Shown here piece after piece: positions 51,011 through 60,970 of a stretch of 64,000 nt of DNA. The notes under the pieces are model-generated. The model saw only the letters and a program-made list of their open reading frames with translations, was not told where the DNA came from and did no database searches. Positions within the stretch are counted from its first letter, which is position 1, and each line of letters begins with the position of its first letter. Made by a program: the position numbers and the translations under genes. The DNA is from Bacteroidales bacterium (GTDB taxonomy: Bacteria > Bacteroidota > Bacteroidia > Bacteroidales > UBA932), in the NCBI GenBank assembly GCA_017454265.1, contig JAFTDJ010000038.1:62001-126000 (forward strand). Direction: 5' to 3'.

Positions 51011-52612
51011 ATGAAGAAATTTGTTTTATTTATTTCAGGGCTTGCCGCAAGCGTATTGCTGTTTGCGGCTAAACCGCTGCCCTCAGAGGTGAAGGGTACT
51101 GTAAGAGATATGGAGGGTAAGCCTGTTACCGGAGTAGTGGTCTCCGACGGGTATCACGTAGTGCTTACAGACTCTCAGGGTAAATATTGTTTTCCAAGAA
51201 TTCCCGAGGCTTATTATGTTTACATAAGCATCCCCGGGGAATTCAAGGTCCCCCTGCGTCAGGGACAGCCATGCTTCTTCAAAAAGCTGGAAGACCGGCC
51301 CGAATACAATTTCACTCTTGAACGGCTTAAAAACGGCCCTGAAAAGGAGTTTAATCTGTTTTTGATTGCCGATCCCCAGTGTCAGTGGGCCTGGCACGTC
51401 AGGCGCCTTGCAACTGAAGCTATTCCCGATATGAAGGTTTATGCGAAAAAATGCAAGGGTCCCGATTATGCTATTACTCTTGGAGACATTGCTTACAGTG
51501 AGGGACACCGAAACACTAATTACCTGCTTACCCTCATAAGGGACGAGTTTGCGGCAGAGAAGACCGGCATGCCAGTTTTCCAAACCATCGGAAACCACGA
51601 CTTCGAGTATCCTCTTACTGCAGTTGAGAGTGCAAGTCCTACCATTTCCCTTCGTCGTCACCGATATTTTGAGGATATCTTCGGCCCTGCTAATTATTCT
51701 TTTAACAGAGGAGACGTCCATATCGTATCGATGCATAATGTCTGCTTTGAAGGATTTGGCGCTCCCGGCAAATACCACGGCGACTTTACTGACGAGCAGG
51801 TCAAGTGGCTGGAGAAGGATTTGGAGTTTGTGCCGGATGACAAACTTGTCATACTTTGTGTTCATATCCCATTTGAGAACATATACCAGAAGGAACCCAA
51901 CGTAGGGCGCGTAATGGATATCCTGGGGGCGCGCAAACACGCCCGTATCGTGAGTGGACATACGCATACCATCAAGCACCTTCATTATCCCAACGGCGTA
52001 AGCGAATTCGTTGCCGGAGCTATGAGCGGATGCTGGTGGTGGAGCAAGAACTGCGCAGACGGCGCGCCGAACGGTTATGCCGTCTGGAAAATCAAGGGTA
52101 ACGAAGTAGTGTCTGATATATATAAAGGACAAAACTTTAAGGAGGACTACCAGATGCGCATATACCGCGGTGACGCAGAATTTGGCGGAGAGTTCGAAAG
52201 ATTCAAGCTCGAACACGGAGCGGGAAGCATTCTTGTGAACGTTTGGAACTGGGACGAAGGCTGGCGCTCGGAAGTATATGAAAACGGAAAGCTTGCCGGA
52301 ACTTTGGAAAAGATGCCTACTTCAGGTGAGTTTACACCTCCTTACAATGGCAGCAAAGACTGGTGGGCAATCGGATACAACGTCGGTGTAGTGGGAAGAG
52401 GCCACAGCAAAGGCAGCACCAGAAACAATTATTGCTCGAAGAACTACCATATGTTTAAATACGAGCTCAAAGATCCGTCTGCAAAAGTAAAAGTTGTCGT
52501 GTACGACAAGTCAGGCAAAAAATTCAGCTGCAGTAAGATAACCACTGCAGCCGACTATGATGACCTGGCAAGACGCCCTGAATACCCCGTAATCCCTGGA
52601 TGGGAAGAATAA
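51011..52612 (+). CDS. Secreted calcineurin-like phosphoesterase with accessory N- and C-terminal domains
   Basis: A 533-aa protein with a signal peptide (residues 1-20). A carboxypeptidase-regulatory-like module follows (VKGTVRDMEGKPVTGVVVSDG). The catalytic domain has LIADPQCQ, TLGDIAYS, TIGNHDFEY, VHIPFE and SGHTHTIKHL metal ligands. The last 150 residues are a beta-rich MetallophosC-like domain (AGAMSGCWWWSKNCADGAPN, read as SGCWWWS and DGAPNGYAVWKI). It belongs to the same type as the lipoprotein cut by the left edge. It ends the rpe operon and may release a phosphorylated polyol for the antiporter. The asnA stop codon lies on the next base. Confidence 0.9.
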   Translation: MKKFVLFISGLAASVLLFAAKPLPSEVKGTVRDMEGKPVTGVVVSDGYHVVLTDSQGKYCFPRIPEAYYVYISIPGEFKVPLRQGQPCFFKKLEDRPEYNFTLERLKNGPEKEFNLFLIADPQCQWAWHVRRLATEAIPDMKVYAKKCKGPDYAITLGDIAYSEGHRNTNYLLTLIRDEFAAEKTGMPVFQTIGNHDFEYPLTAVESASPTISLRRHRYFEDIFGPANYSFNRGDVHIVSMHNVCFEGFGAPGKYHGDFTDEQVKWLEKDLEFVPDDKLVILCVHIPFENIYQKEPNVGRVMDILGARKHARIVSGHTHTIKHLHYPNGVSEFVAGAMSGCWWWSKNCADGAPNGYAVWKIKGNEVVSDIYKGQNFKEDYQMRIYRGDAEFGGEFERFKLEHGAGSILVNVWNWDEGWRSEVYENGKLAGTLEKMPTSGEFTPPYNGSKDWWAIGYNVGVVGRGHSKGSTRNNYCSKNYHMFKYELKDPSAKVKVVVYDKSGKKFSCSKITTAADYDDLARRPEYPVIPGWEE

Positions 52613-53623
52613 TCAGATGAGCTTGATGCCTGCGCTCTTACAGGCTGCACGCTGATCTTCCGGCCATATACTGGCCTGTATCTCGCCTATGTGAGCTTTT
52701 TGAAGGAAAAGCATACATAGGCGGGATTGTCCTATACCACCACCTATACTGAGAGGCAGTTCACCATTCAAAAGCCTGCGATGGAAATACAGTCCTGCGC
52801 GTTCGGTTTTTCCAGAGATTGCCAATTGACGCCTCAGAGATTGTTCATTAACCCTGATGCCCATGCTGGAAAGCTCGAATGCTCTTTCCAGAATAGGGTT
52901 CCAGACAAGCAAGTCTCCGTTCAGCGACCAGTCATCGTAATCAGGTGCGCGCAGGTCGTGCGGCTTCCCGTCCGACAGGGTATCTCCAATTCCTATGATG
53001 AAAACACTGCCGTACTCCTTGCATACAGCGTTCTCCCGCCCTTTGGCGTCCATGCCAGGGTACATTTGAAGAATCTCTTCAGATGTAAAGAATTTGATTG
53101 TGGGGGAGAGGAAGCGGCGCAGGGACGGATAGCAAGTACAAAGAAATTGTTCGGTCTCTTTAAGAACCTCGTATATGCTGCGCACGGTCTGCTTGAGATA
53201 ATTGACTGTGCGCTGGCGGTCTGTGATTGTCTTTTCCCAGTCCCACTGATCTACATAAAGGGAATGAAGATTACCAAGATTTTCGTCCGCACGTATCGCG
53301 TTCATATCTGTGTAGATGCCGTGGCCGGGCTTGATCTTATATTCAGCAAGTGTAAGCCTTTTCCATTTAGCCAGAGAGTGTACAACTTCCGCCCTGGAGT
53401 CTCCAAGGTCTTTGACGGGGAAGGTGACCGCACGTTCCACACCGTTAAGGTCGTCATTGACACCTTGCCCGGCAAGAACGAATAACGGCGCGGTTACTCG
53501 CTTGAGACGTAATGCTTTAGCGAGTCCCTGCTGAAAGTAATCTTTAACCAGTTTGATGCCTTGTTCCGTTTCCTCGGAAGACAGGACCGACTTATAAGAT
53601 TTTGGAATGATTAGATAGCTCAT
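52613..53623 (-). CDS. asnA: Aspartate-ammonia ligase
   Basis: A 336-aa AsnA, a class II synthetase-fold enzyme making asparagine from aspartate, ammonia and ATP. It has [49 protein letters not shown] and [14 protein letters not shown], all diagnostic. The length is normal. It overlaps trpS by 4 nt, so the two form a leftward operon. It converges on the phosphoesterase with no gap. Confidence 0.96.
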   Translation of the reverse strand: MSYLIIPKSYKSVLSSEETEQGIKLVKDYFQQGLAKALRLKRVTAPLFVLAGQGVNDDLNGVERAVTFPVKDLGDSRAEVVHSLAKWKRLTLAEYKIKPGHGIYTDMNAIRADENLGNLHSLYVDQWDWEKTITDRQRTVNYLKQTVRSIYEVLKETEQFLCTCYPSLRRFLSPTIKFFTSEEILQMYPGMDAKGRENAVCKEYGSVFIIGIGDTLSDGKPHDLRAPDYDDWSLNGDLLVWNPILERAFELSSMGIRVNEQSLRRQLAISGKTERAGLYFHRRLLNGELPLSIGGGIGQSRLCMLFLQKAHIGEIQASIWPEDQRAACKSAGIKLI

Positions 53624-54741
53624 TTGAGTCCTGTGAGTTCAGAGTCGTTAAAATAATCTATACGCATTGCCCTTCGCACTGCCGACAGGGTTGCTGCGGC
53701 TTCGGCTTCGGCCGCCTGTGTTCCCTTGCGCAGAATATCCCATACCTCAGGCAGGTTTTGTTCAAGCTGGGCGCGGCGTACACGCATAGGCTCCAGCAAG
53801 TCGTTGAGAATAGCCGACAGGAAATTCTTCAACATCATATCGCCGAGCCCGCCTGCACGATACTGTGCCTTGACCTCATCCAGAGATTTAAATGAGAACG
53901 ATGATTTCTTGCCGACAAAACAGGATGAATAGCGCTCAAAATGTTCAGGACGACAGAAAGCATCAAGATATGTAAATACTGTATTCCCTTCAACCTTTCC
54001 CGGATCGCTTACCTGCAGGTGTCCGGGATCTGTAAACATCCCCTTCACTTTACGGGTGACTTCTTCTGCAGAATCGGACAGGTAGATGCAGTTGTCTAGA
54101 GATTTGCTCATTTTGGCCTTCCCGTCAGTCCCCGGCAACCTGAGGCAGGCGGCATTGTCCGGCAGCAGTATTTCGGGTTCTGTGAGAGTATTTCCATATA
54201 CTGCATTGAATTTACGTACAATCTCCCTGCATTGCTCTATCATAGGTTCCTGGTCTTCACCTACCGGAACGGTAGTCGCGTTGAATGCCGTGATGTCGGC
54301 CGCCTGGCTTATCGGGTAGCAGAAGAAGCCCACAGGCGTGCCGGCTTTGTTGTCGGAGCCGTCTTCATTCTCCGAAAAGCCTCGCAGCTTAATCTCCTGC
54401 TTCACTGTAGGGTTACGCTGCAGGCGCTGAACGGTAACCAGATTCATATAATAGAACGTCAGCTCAGTGAGCTGAGGCACCATTGACTGTATGAAAATGT
54501 TGACTTTCGATGGATCTAACCCGGCCGACAAGTAATCTAAAGCTACTTGAATTATGTTTTGACGCACTTTCTCCGGATTGTCTGCATTGTCTGTAAGTGC
54601 CTGTGCATCAGCGATCATAATGAATATCTTGTCAAAACCGCCTTGGTTTTGCAACTCTACACGCCTACGCAGGGATCCCACATAATGCCCCAGATGCAGT
54701 CTGCCTGTTGGCCGGTCGCCAGTAAGAATAATTTTTCCCAT
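53620..54741 (-). CDS. trpS: Tryptophanyl-tRNA synthetase
   Basis: A 373-aa class I synthetase charging tRNA-Trp. It has [15 protein letters not shown] (HIGH-type motif HLGH), the dimer and Trp-binding region [15 protein letters not shown] and KMSKSLDN. It is somewhat longer than the usual 330-340 aa owing to an insertion around residues 120-140 ([13 protein letters not shown]) and a C-terminal tail. It overlaps asnA by 4 nt and lies 15 nt after the Kef-type antiporter stop. Confidence 0.96.
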   Translation of the reverse strand: MGKIILTGDRPTGRLHLGHYVGSLRRRVELQNQGGFDKIFIMIADAQALTDNADNPEKVRQNIIQVALDYLSAGLDPSKVNIFIQSMVPQLTELTFYYMNLVTVQRLQRNPTVKQEIKLRGFSENEDGSDNKAGTPVGFFCYPISQAADITAFNATTVPVGEDQEPMIEQCREIVRKFNAVYGNTLTEPEILLPDNAACLRLPGTDGKAKMSKSLDNCIYLSDSAEEVTRKVKGMFTDPGHLQVSDPGKVEGNTVFTYLDAFCRPEHFERYSSCFVGKKSSFSFKSLDEVKAQYRAGGLGDMMLKNFLSAILNDLLEPMRVRRAQLEQNLPEVWDILRKGTQAAEAEAAATLSAVRRAMRIDYFNDSELTGLK

Positions 54742-54756
54742 AATATCATTTGTTCT

Positions 54757-57009
54757 TTATTTCAGATACCAGTCGCAAGATGCAGTTTCGCCCGCAATCC
54801 AGACGGTGTCACCTTCGTTGAAAATAAAATCGGCACCGGGGTTGGTCTGTACCTTATCGCCCCGCAAAACGCTTATTATCATGCATCCGCTACCCCTCAT
54901 GTTGCTTTCCCGAAGTGTTTTTCCAGTCAGGAAAGAATCCTTCTCCAGCGTACCGGCTTTGACTATGAAGTCGGGATCTGACAGTTCGGACGGTACAATA
55001 TTTTCATTGATGATAGACTTGAATGCCTCTATCTGCTCATTTGTTCCTACGGCTAGAAGCCTGTCGTATGGATAGACCTTTTCGTCACCGGACGGAATCT
55101 GAATGGATTTGGAACCGCGTTGAATCTTGACGATGTTTACCCCCGAATGCTTCCGAAAAGGCATTTCCCGCAAGGATTTGCCGATATAGGCAAAATCGGG
55201 AGAAATTTCGACTACGGAGGTTTGAATGTCGTATTGCGACATTTTCTCCTTCAGGGAGGATGATACAGGAGCTTTTTTGCGCTCAAGTTCCTCTTTCTCG
55301 TTGAAATTATCGATGAAACGTTTCTCCAGTCCGGAGAAACGCTTGAAAGTAATTTTAGCCGTAAGGAGCACTATGAGTCCTGCACCTATCACAATCAGGA
55401 TGCCCCATCCACCGAGCTGGAAGTAACTGGTGATAGCCGCAATGATGAAAGCGATTGCAATAAGGATGCGGAATACGAGCAGGGAAAGGATGGGCCACCT
55501 GTTGCTGGCCTTTTCCTTAAGGAGTTTTGATGCGTGTTTGTTTATGCTTCCGTTAGTGATGGCAAGACCATAAAGGAAGGGCGTCATCACTACAAGTTCT
55601 ATTACCAGGCAAATAATGTTTCTGACCACATCAGAGATGTCGGGCAACAATTTTGCGGAGAGGTTACCAAGCAGCGTCGGGGTAGCGAGCAGGATTGCGA
55701 GCAGTATAACGCCATAAAGTACAACGCGGACAGCGTAGCTTTTGAGGAGCTGTCCCCAAGCGTTATTCTCCGCTTTTGAAGACTCTGATGCTGCAGTCGG
55801 AGCCGGATTGATCTTTGCCAGAAGGGAGGCGGGGAGCTTTTTCTCCAACCATCTGCTCACCGGATCTGCCGCTTTTATCATGTAAGGAGTGGTAAAAGTC
55901 GTCACGACGGAAACAGCTATGATTACAGGATAAATGAATTCGCGCATAACACCCAGGCTGCAGCCCAGACTGGCGATAATGAAAGCAAACTCTCCAAGCT
56001 GCGCAAGACTGAAGCCTGCGTGGACCGCAGTGTTAAGGCCCTGTCCGGCAAGGAGCGCGCCTGCAGTTGAGAATATGAGGATTCCCCCCACAGCTACCAG
56101 CGTGACGACAATTATGGTACCCCAGTATGTCCCAATTACAGCAGGGTCGAGCATCATACCCACCGACACGAAGAATATGGCTCCGAAAAGGTCTTTAATG
56201 CTGGTAAGAAGGTGCTCGATTCTCTCACCCTCCACAGTCTCTGCAAGGATGGAGCCCATAACGAAAGCACCAAGGGCACTGGAGAATCCGGTTACCTCCG
56301 CCAGTGCTACCATGCCGAAGCACAAGCCGATGGATATTATAAGCAGAATTTCGTCATTCAGGTATTTGCGGGCTTTCTTCAGCAGGATAGGAATCACGTA
56401 AATGCCCACAAGGAACCACAGAATCAGGAAAAAAGCGAGACGGGCCAGACTCATCACCATTTCTCCTCCGGCAAATTTATTTGAAACGGCGAGTGTGGAA
56501 AGCAGCACCATGAGCAACACAGCAATAAGGTCTTCCACAACAAGGCTTCCAAATATCAGGTTTGCATATGGCTTGCCTTTCAGTCCCATTTCATCGTATG
56601 CTTTTATGATGATGGTGGTTGAACTCATAGACAGGAGGCCTCCGAGAAAAATACTCTCCATCATTGTCCATCCTATGGCATTCCCGGCGACTATACCCAC
56701 TATGAACATCCCTATGCATTTTGTGCCGGATGTTATCAGGGCGCTGCTGCCGACTTTCAGAAGTTTCTTAAAACTGAATTCAAGCCCGAGTGCAAACAAC
56801 AGGAAAATAATTCCAATTTCAGACCACTGCTTTACGGATTCGGTACTGGTCACCGAAGGGAAGAGTCCGAGGTGAGGACTCACAATGAATCCCGCTATTA
56901 TGTAGCCAAGTATGAGCGGTTGCTTCAGTGCCTTGGAGATAACTGTAAATACACCGGCGGCAATAAGAATCAGCGCCAGGTCTTTTACTAAATTAAGTTC
57001 TTCAGACAT
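54757..57009 (-). CDS. CPA2-family cation:proton antiporter with TrkA-C domain (Kef-type)
   Basis: A 750-aa protein. The first 380 residues form the antiporter core (LKQPLILGYIIAGFIVSPHLG, read as QPLILGYIIAGF, then FSSALGAFVMGSILAET). A second group of helices spans about 430-560. Two cytoplasmic TrkA-C-like segments lie at the C-terminus (about 600-750), suited to ligand or redox sensing. It probably exports K+ or Na+ in exchange for protons. Its start overlaps the end of the aminotransferase gene by 8 nt. Confidence 0.92.
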   Translation of the reverse strand: MSEELNLVKDLALILIAAGVFTVISKALKQPLILGYIIAGFIVSPHLGLFPSVTSTESVKQWSEIGIIFLLFALGLEFSFKKLLKVGSSALITSGTKCIGMFIVGIVAGNAIGWTMMESIFLGGLLSMSSTTIIIKAYDEMGLKGKPYANLIFGSLVVEDLIAVLLMVLLSTLAVSNKFAGGEMVMSLARLAFFLILWFLVGIYVIPILLKKARKYLNDEILLIISIGLCFGMVALAEVTGFSSALGAFVMGSILAETVEGERIEHLLTSIKDLFGAIFFVSVGMMLDPAVIGTYWGTIIVVTLVAVGGILIFSTAGALLAGQGLNTAVHAGFSLAQLGEFAFIIASLGCSLGVMREFIYPVIIAVSVVTTFTTPYMIKAADPVSRWLEKKLPASLLAKINPAPTAASESSKAENNAWGQLLKSYAVRVVLYGVILLAILLATPTLLGNLSAKLLPDISDVVRNIICLVIELVVMTPFLYGLAITNGSINKHASKLLKEKASNRWPILSLLVFRILIAIAFIIAAITSYFQLGGWGILIVIGAGLIVLLTAKITFKRFSGLEKRFIDNFNEKEELERKKAPVSSSLKEKMSQYDIQTSVVEISPDFAYIGKSLREMPFRKHSGVNIVKIQRGSKSIQIPSGDEKVYPYDRLLAVGTNEQIEAFKSIINENIVPSELSDPDFIVKAGTLEKDSFLTGKTLRESNMRGSGCMIISVLRGDKVQTNPGADFIFNEGDTVWIAGETASCDWYLK

Positions 57010-58207
57010 TTTGTCTATATTCTTTTAATGCTTCAGATAGTATATTCATGGCTCTCTTAAGCAGGGGAACCTCAAGGACGTAGGCAATTCTGGCCTGATT
57101 ACGCCCTTCTCCAGGAGTTTTGTAAAATGATGCTGCAGGAGTAATCATCAATGTTTCGCCGTCGATACGGAAATCTGTAAGCAGCCATTTGGCAAAAACT
57201 TCAGTATCCGGGACCGGTAGTTCAGCTACGGTATAAAACGCTCCGTAGGGGACAGGGGAGTACACCCCTGGAATCTTGTTCAGGAGATCCATGGTGCAGT
57301 CCCGCCTTCTGATATATTCTGCGCGGACTTCCTGAAAATAAGATTCTGGAGTATCCAGGGCGCCAAGAGCCGCATATTGACCCAGTACCGGAGGGCAAAG
57401 CCTGGATTGGGCGAATTTCAATGCACACTGCATCACTTCTAGGTTTCTGGACACTATGCACCCGATACGTGCGCCACACAGGTTGTACCTTTTGGATACT
57501 GAGTCAACGAGTATCACATTCTGTTCGCATCCGGGAATCTCCAGCGCGCTGAAGAAAGGATCGTTTGTGTAACAGAATTCCCTGTAAACCTCGTCGCATA
57601 TCAGAAACAAGTCGTGTTTGCGGCAGAATCCGCCTATGGCCATCATTTCTTCGCGGGTAAACAATTTCCCGGAAGGGTTACAGGGATTGCTCAGTAAAAC
57701 CGCCCTTGTGGCAGGGGAGAGCAACGTCTCGAAGCTTGAAATGTCCGGCACGCTGAAATTATTCCTAATGTCTGAATGAACAGCCTTCAATGTTATTCCG
57801 TTCAGGAAAGCGAATGTCTGGTAGTTGGTGTAGAAAGGCTCGACAACAATGATTTCATCTCCGGGGCCGGCGGCAATCTGCATGGCCGCCGCAAAGGCTT
57901 CGCTCCCGCCGACAGTTATTAAAATCTGTTCTGCCGATACATCAAGTCCAAGCTTGTTGTAATACTTCCCGGCCATTGCCTTGCGGAGTTCTTTCAGACC
58001 GGCAGAGTGGGTATAAGAAAAATGGTGTGCAGATTTGCTGCGTTCGATTACGGCCGAACCGGCACAAGAGGGGGACAGGATGTCGGGGGCTCCTACATTC
58101 AGGTGGAAAACCTTGACGCCGGACGCTTCTGCGGCTTCTGAGAAAGGAACCAGTTTGCGTATGGCTGACGCCGGCATTTCAGCAGCTCTGTTGGAAACGT
58201 GAGGCAT
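57002..58207 (-). CDS. Aspartate-type aminotransferase
   Basis: A 401-aa PLP enzyme of the class I family. It has HLNVGAPDI, NPCNPSGKLFTREE, CDEVYREF with the cofactor-binding Asp and Tyr, and the cofactor Lys in DSVSKRYNLCGARIG. The ATG at 58207 is preferred because PHVSNRAAEMPASAIRKLVP is the usual N-terminus; an ATG at 58225 would overlap asd by 14 nt. It lies 4 nt after asd, so it may act in the aspartate-family amino acid pathway. Confidence 0.93.
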   Translation of the reverse strand: MPHVSNRAAEMPASAIRKLVPFSEAAEASGVKVFHLNVGAPDILSPSCAGSAVIERSKSAHHFSYTHSAGLKELRKAMAGKYYNKLGLDVSAEQILITVGGSEAFAAAMQIAAGPGDEIIVVEPFYTNYQTFAFLNGITLKAVHSDIRNNFSVPDISSFETLLSPATRAVLLSNPCNPSGKLFTREEMMAIGGFCRKHDLFLICDEVYREFCYTNDPFFSALEIPGCEQNVILVDSVSKRYNLCGARIGCIVSRNLEVMQCALKFAQSRLCPPVLGQYAALGALDTPESYFQEVRAEYIRRRDCTMDLLNKIPGVYSPVPYGAFYTVAELPVPDTEVFAKWLLTDFRIDGETLMITPAASFYKTPGEGRNQARIAYVLEVPLLKRAMNILSEALKEYRQNV

Positions 58208-58211
58208 AATT

Positions 58212-59213
58212 CTAAAGTCTGTCAATCAAGTATTCAGCTATCTGAACTGCGTTCAGTGCCGCTCCTTTTTTGATCTGGTCTCCGGAGAGCCACAGAGTTA
58301 TGCCGTTCTCATTAGCCAGGTCTTTGCGGACGCGGCCGACAAATACGTCGTCTTTCCCTCCTGTATAAAGGGGCATAGGGTAAGTCTTGGTGGCCGGGTC
58401 GTCGTGGAGGGTAATTCCCGGAGCACTTGCCAGGGCTTTCTGTACCTGTGCGATTTCAAGCGGCTCCTCGGTCTCTATCCAGATTGCTTCTGAATGGGAA
58501 CGCAGGGCGGAGATGCGCACGCAGGTTGCTGAACAACGGACGTCTGAGTGAAGAATCTTGCGGGTCTCATTGAACATTTTCATTTCCTCTTTGGTGTAAC
58601 CATTGTCTTGGAATACATCAATCTGGGGGATAACATTATAAGCCAGCTGATAGGCAAACTTCTCCACGGTTACAGGCTTGCCTTCGACAATCTCCCTATA
58701 TTGCTGACGGAGTTCGGCCATAGCCTGTGCGCCGGCGCCGGAAGCGGATTGGTAACTGGCAACGTGTATGCGTGTTATGTGAGACAGATCTTCTATTGGT
58801 TTAAGTACCACAACCATCATGATAGTTGTGCAGTTAGGGTTTGCAATGATGTTTCGGGGCCTCGTCAGGGCATCTTCTGCATTGCACTCCGGAACGACGA
58901 GGGGTACATCCTCGTCCATTCTGAACGCTGACGAATTGTCGATCATTATCGCACCATGCCGTGTGATTGTTTCGGCAAATTCGCGGGATGTGGAAGCACC
59001 GGCGGAAGTGAAAGCGAAATCAACATTTTTAAAGTCATCGTTGTGCTGAAGGAGGCGCACTTCATGATCGACTCCCTTGAACGTGTACTTGCGCCCCGCG
59101 CTGCGCCGGGAGCCGAAGAGAAGCAATTCATCTACCGGAAAATCCCTCTCTTCCAGCACTTTAAGAAATTCCTGGCCAACAGCGCCGCTGGCCCCAACAA
59201 TAGCTACTTTCAT
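58212..59213 (-). CDS. asd: Aspartate-semialdehyde dehydrogenase
   Basis: A 333-aa enzyme that reduces aspartyl phosphate to aspartate semialdehyde, the branch point to lysine, threonine, methionine and diaminopimelate. It has [20 protein letters not shown] (NADP-binding), the catalytic Cys in [12 protein letters not shown] and the SASGAGA loop. The gene has its own promoter just upstream, with a leader of only about 6 nt. It is followed by the aminotransferase and antiporter genes. Confidence 0.97.
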   Translation of the reverse strand: MKVAIVGASGAVGQEFLKVLEERDFPVDELLLFGSRRSAGRKYTFKGVDHEVRLLQHNDDFKNVDFAFTSAGASTSREFAETITRHGAIMIDNSSAFRMDEDVPLVVPECNAEDALTRPRNIIANPNCTTIMMVVVLKPIEDLSHITRIHVASYQSASGAGAQAMAELRQQYREIVEGKPVTVEKFAYQLAYNVIPQIDVFQDNGYTKEEMKMFNETRKILHSDVRCSATCVRISALRSHSEAIWIETEEPLEIAQVQKALASAPGITLHDDPATKTYPMPLYTGGKDDVFVGRVRKDLANENGITLWLSGDQIKKGAALNAVQIAEYLIDRL

Positions 59214-59219
59214 ATCTTA

Positions 59220-59249
59220 CAAAGATAGATATTTTCTGTTTATTTACAA
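59220..59249 (-). promoter_or_regulatory. Promoter of asd
   Basis: TTG (59247-59249) and TATCTTTG (59220-59227) on the minus strand, separated by 19 bp, 6 nt before the ATG. It lies just downstream of the small-RNA hairpin, so asd need not be read from the RNA promoter. Confidence 0.75.
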
Positions 59250-59262
59250 CGTTAATACGACT

Positions 59263-59286
59263 AAAGCCCGCTTCACAGCGGGCCTT
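59263..59286 (-). terminator. Hairpin ending the candidate small RNA
   Basis: GCCCGC and GCGGGC pair with a TGTGAA loop; on the minus strand TTTAG follows. The GC stem is strong but the U-run is short. Confidence 0.5.
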
Positions 59287-59353
59287 AACGGTTAGTTAGT
59301 AGTGTATACCTTTAGAAGGTTAATTATTGTTGGTTAGAATAGTTGTTGATTTC
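59263..59353 (-). ncRNA. Candidate small RNA of about 90 nt between trmD and asd
   Basis: It has its own promoter (59360-59389) and ends in a hairpin (59263-59286). The transcript contains no ORF with an ATG start. It holds a small perfect hairpin (ACCTT/AAGGT with a CTA loop) and CTAACTAACC repeats. It is followed by an independent asd promoter, so it appears to be a separate RNA or a heavily attenuated leader. It matches no RNA family I recognise. Confidence 0.55.
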
Positions 59354-59359
59354 CGAATG

Positions 59360-59389
59360 CAAATATACCACATATTTTTTATTCTGCAA
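59360..59389 (-). promoter_or_regulatory. Promoter of the candidate small RNA
   Basis: TTG (59387-59389) and TATATTTG (59360-59367) on the minus strand with a 19-bp spacer in a very AT-rich region downstream of trmD. Confidence 0.7.
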
Positions 59390-59440
59390 GCGAATCTTGA
59401 AAAATTTTCTAAAAAAACTCTTTTTAATTTTTAAAATATT

Positions 59441-60127
59441 TTATAAACCATCAGCTAACAGCTCCGGTCTCAACGCTTTAGTCCTTTCGAGAGCCTGTTC
59501 GTCCTGCCACGCTTGAATAAGCTTGGGATTACCGCTAAGAAGCACTTCGGGAACCTTCCAGCCGTTAAATTCTGCAGGCCTGGTATAAACGGGAGGGGAG
59601 AGCAGTTTGTCCTGGAAAGAATCCGACAAAGCGGAGGTCTCGTCGGTAAGGGCTCCGGGAATAAGACGTACTATCGCGTCCGTCAGCAGGGCTGCGGGAA
59701 TTTCACCCCCGCTCACAACATAATCGCCTACTGAAATCTCACGCGTGATCAAGTGCTCACGTATGCGATGGTCAATCCCTTTGTAGTGCCCGCATAGTAT
59801 TATCAGATTTCCCTTGAGTGACAGTTCGTTGGCTATGCTCTGATTAAGTCTTTCTCCATCGGGGGACATATATATCGTTTCGTCGTATTCACGCTCCCCC
59901 TTAAGCTGTTCAATCATGCGGAAGACCGGCTCTACCATCATCACCATTCCCGCATCCCCGCCGTAACTATAGTCATCCACATTTCGTCTCGGGCCGATAC
60001 CGTACTTTCTAAGATTGTGAATATGGATATTCACCAAGCCCTTTTTCGCCGCCCTGCCTACTATGGAATAGCTGAGGGGGCTGTCCAGCAGCTCAGGTAC
60101 GACACTAAGTATGTCTATTCTCATCAT
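59441..60127 (-). CDS. trmD: tRNA (guanine-37-N1)-methyltransferase
   Basis: A 228-aa SPOUT-fold enzyme that methylates G37 next to the anticodon and prevents frameshifting. It has [44 protein letters not shown] and [12 protein letters not shown] with the deep-knot motifs, and [18 protein letters not shown]. Either of the first two Met codons could be the start. It is divergent from the glutaminyl cyclase gene across 49 bp; its -7 element is TAATTTTG (minus strand, 60144-60151). Confidence 0.97.
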   Translation of the reverse strand: MMRIDILSVVPELLDSPLSYSIVGRAAKKGLVNIHIHNLRKYGIGPRRNVDDYSYGGDAGMVMMVEPVFRMIEQLKGEREYDETIYMSPDGERLNQSIANELSLKGNLIILCGHYKGIDHRIREHLITREISVGDYVVSGGEIPAALLTDAIVRLIPGALTDETSALSDSFQDKLLSPPVYTRPAEFNGWKVPEVLLSGNPKLIQAWQDEQALERTKALRPELLADGL

Positions 60128-60143
60128 ATTTTATGTAACTCCA

Positions 60144-60171
60144 CAAAATTAGCATTAATTTATTAATTTTG
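60144..60171. promoter_or_regulatory. Divergent -7 elements of trmD and the glutaminyl cyclase gene
   Basis: Leftward TAATTTTG (60144-60151, minus strand) and rightward TAATTTTG (60164-60171). The rightward element is 5 nt before its ATG at 60177. Confidence 0.5.
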
Positions 60172-60176
60172 CAGTT

Positions 60177-60929
60177 ATGAAACGCATTATTCTTTTGGCC
60201 TTTGCACTATCCATGGGGCTGGTGGCATGCTCGGCTTCGGGCCCCCGGGAATACGCTGTTAAAGTGGTAAATGAATATCCCCACGACAGAGGAGCATATA
60301 CCCAGGGATTGTTTTTCTATAATGGGGAACTCTACGAAAGTACCGGTCAATGGGGCCAGAGCAGTTTCCGTAAGACTGACCTGGAAAGCGGCAAGGTGCT
60401 CAGAAAAATAGAATTTGACTCCAAGTATTTCGGCGAAGGATCAGTGATACTTGGCGGTAAATTGTATATGCTCACCTGGACCAGTAAACTGGCCTTCACG
60501 TACGATGCAGAATCATTCAAATACATTAAGACATATTCTTATCCGCGTGAAGGGTGGGGGATTACAACAGACGGCAAGCAGCTTATCGCGTCTGACGGTT
60601 CATCATTTCTATATTTCATGGACACAGATTTCAGGGTGCTGAAGAAAATAAAGGTGACTCTGAATGAGCGCCCGGTACGCTATCTGAACGAACTGGAGTG
60701 GATTGACGGCCGGATATGGGCGAACGTTTATACGACCGACATGATTGTGATTATCAATCCATCCACTGGAAAAGTAGATGCGACCGTGGACTGTACAGGA
60801 CTTCTGCCTGCACACTTACGCAACAAGGATACAGACGTACTGAACGGTATTGCATTCAAAGACGGCAGAATTTTTCTTACAGGCAAGAATTGGCCAAAGC
60901 TTTACGAAATTCTGCTGGTAGAAAAATAA
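60177..60929 (+). CDS. Glutaminyl-peptide cyclotransferase lipoprotein
   Basis: A 250-aa lipoprotein (signal ending LVACS) of the bacterial/plant-type five-bladed beta-propeller glutamine cyclotransferases. The N-terminal NEYPHDRGAYTQGLFFYNGELYESTG (read as PHDRGAYTQGL and YESTGQWGQS) and LNELEWIDGRIWANVY, GKVDATVDC and DVLNGIAF match the family. It converts N-terminal Gln of peptides to pyroglutamate in the periplasm. It appears monocistronic. Confidence 0.93.
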   Translation: MKRIILLAFALSMGLVACSASGPREYAVKVVNEYPHDRGAYTQGLFFYNGELYESTGQWGQSSFRKTDLESGKVLRKIEFDSKYFGEGSVILGGKLYMLTWTSKLAFTYDAESFKYIKTYSYPREGWGITTDGKQLIASDGSSFLYFMDTDFRVLKKIKVTLNERPVRYLNELEWIDGRIWANVYTTDMIVIINPSTGKVDATVDCTGLLPAHLRNKDTDVLNGIAFKDGRIFLTGKNWPKLYEILLVEK

Positions 60930-60933
60930 TTAT

Positions 60934-60941
60934 TATATTTG
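60934..60941 (+). promoter_or_regulatory. -7 element of the DUF349-yidC unit
   Basis: TATATTTG, 29 nt before the ATG at 60971, a longer leader than most genes here. Confidence 0.5.
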
Positions 60942-60970
60942 TAAGCTATAATATTTAAATATCTCTGATT

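Noticed and set aside
51083..52216. A 377-codon minus-strand frame inside the phosphoesterase gene
   Set aside because: The plus-strand frame has clear catalytic motifs; the antisense frame has none.
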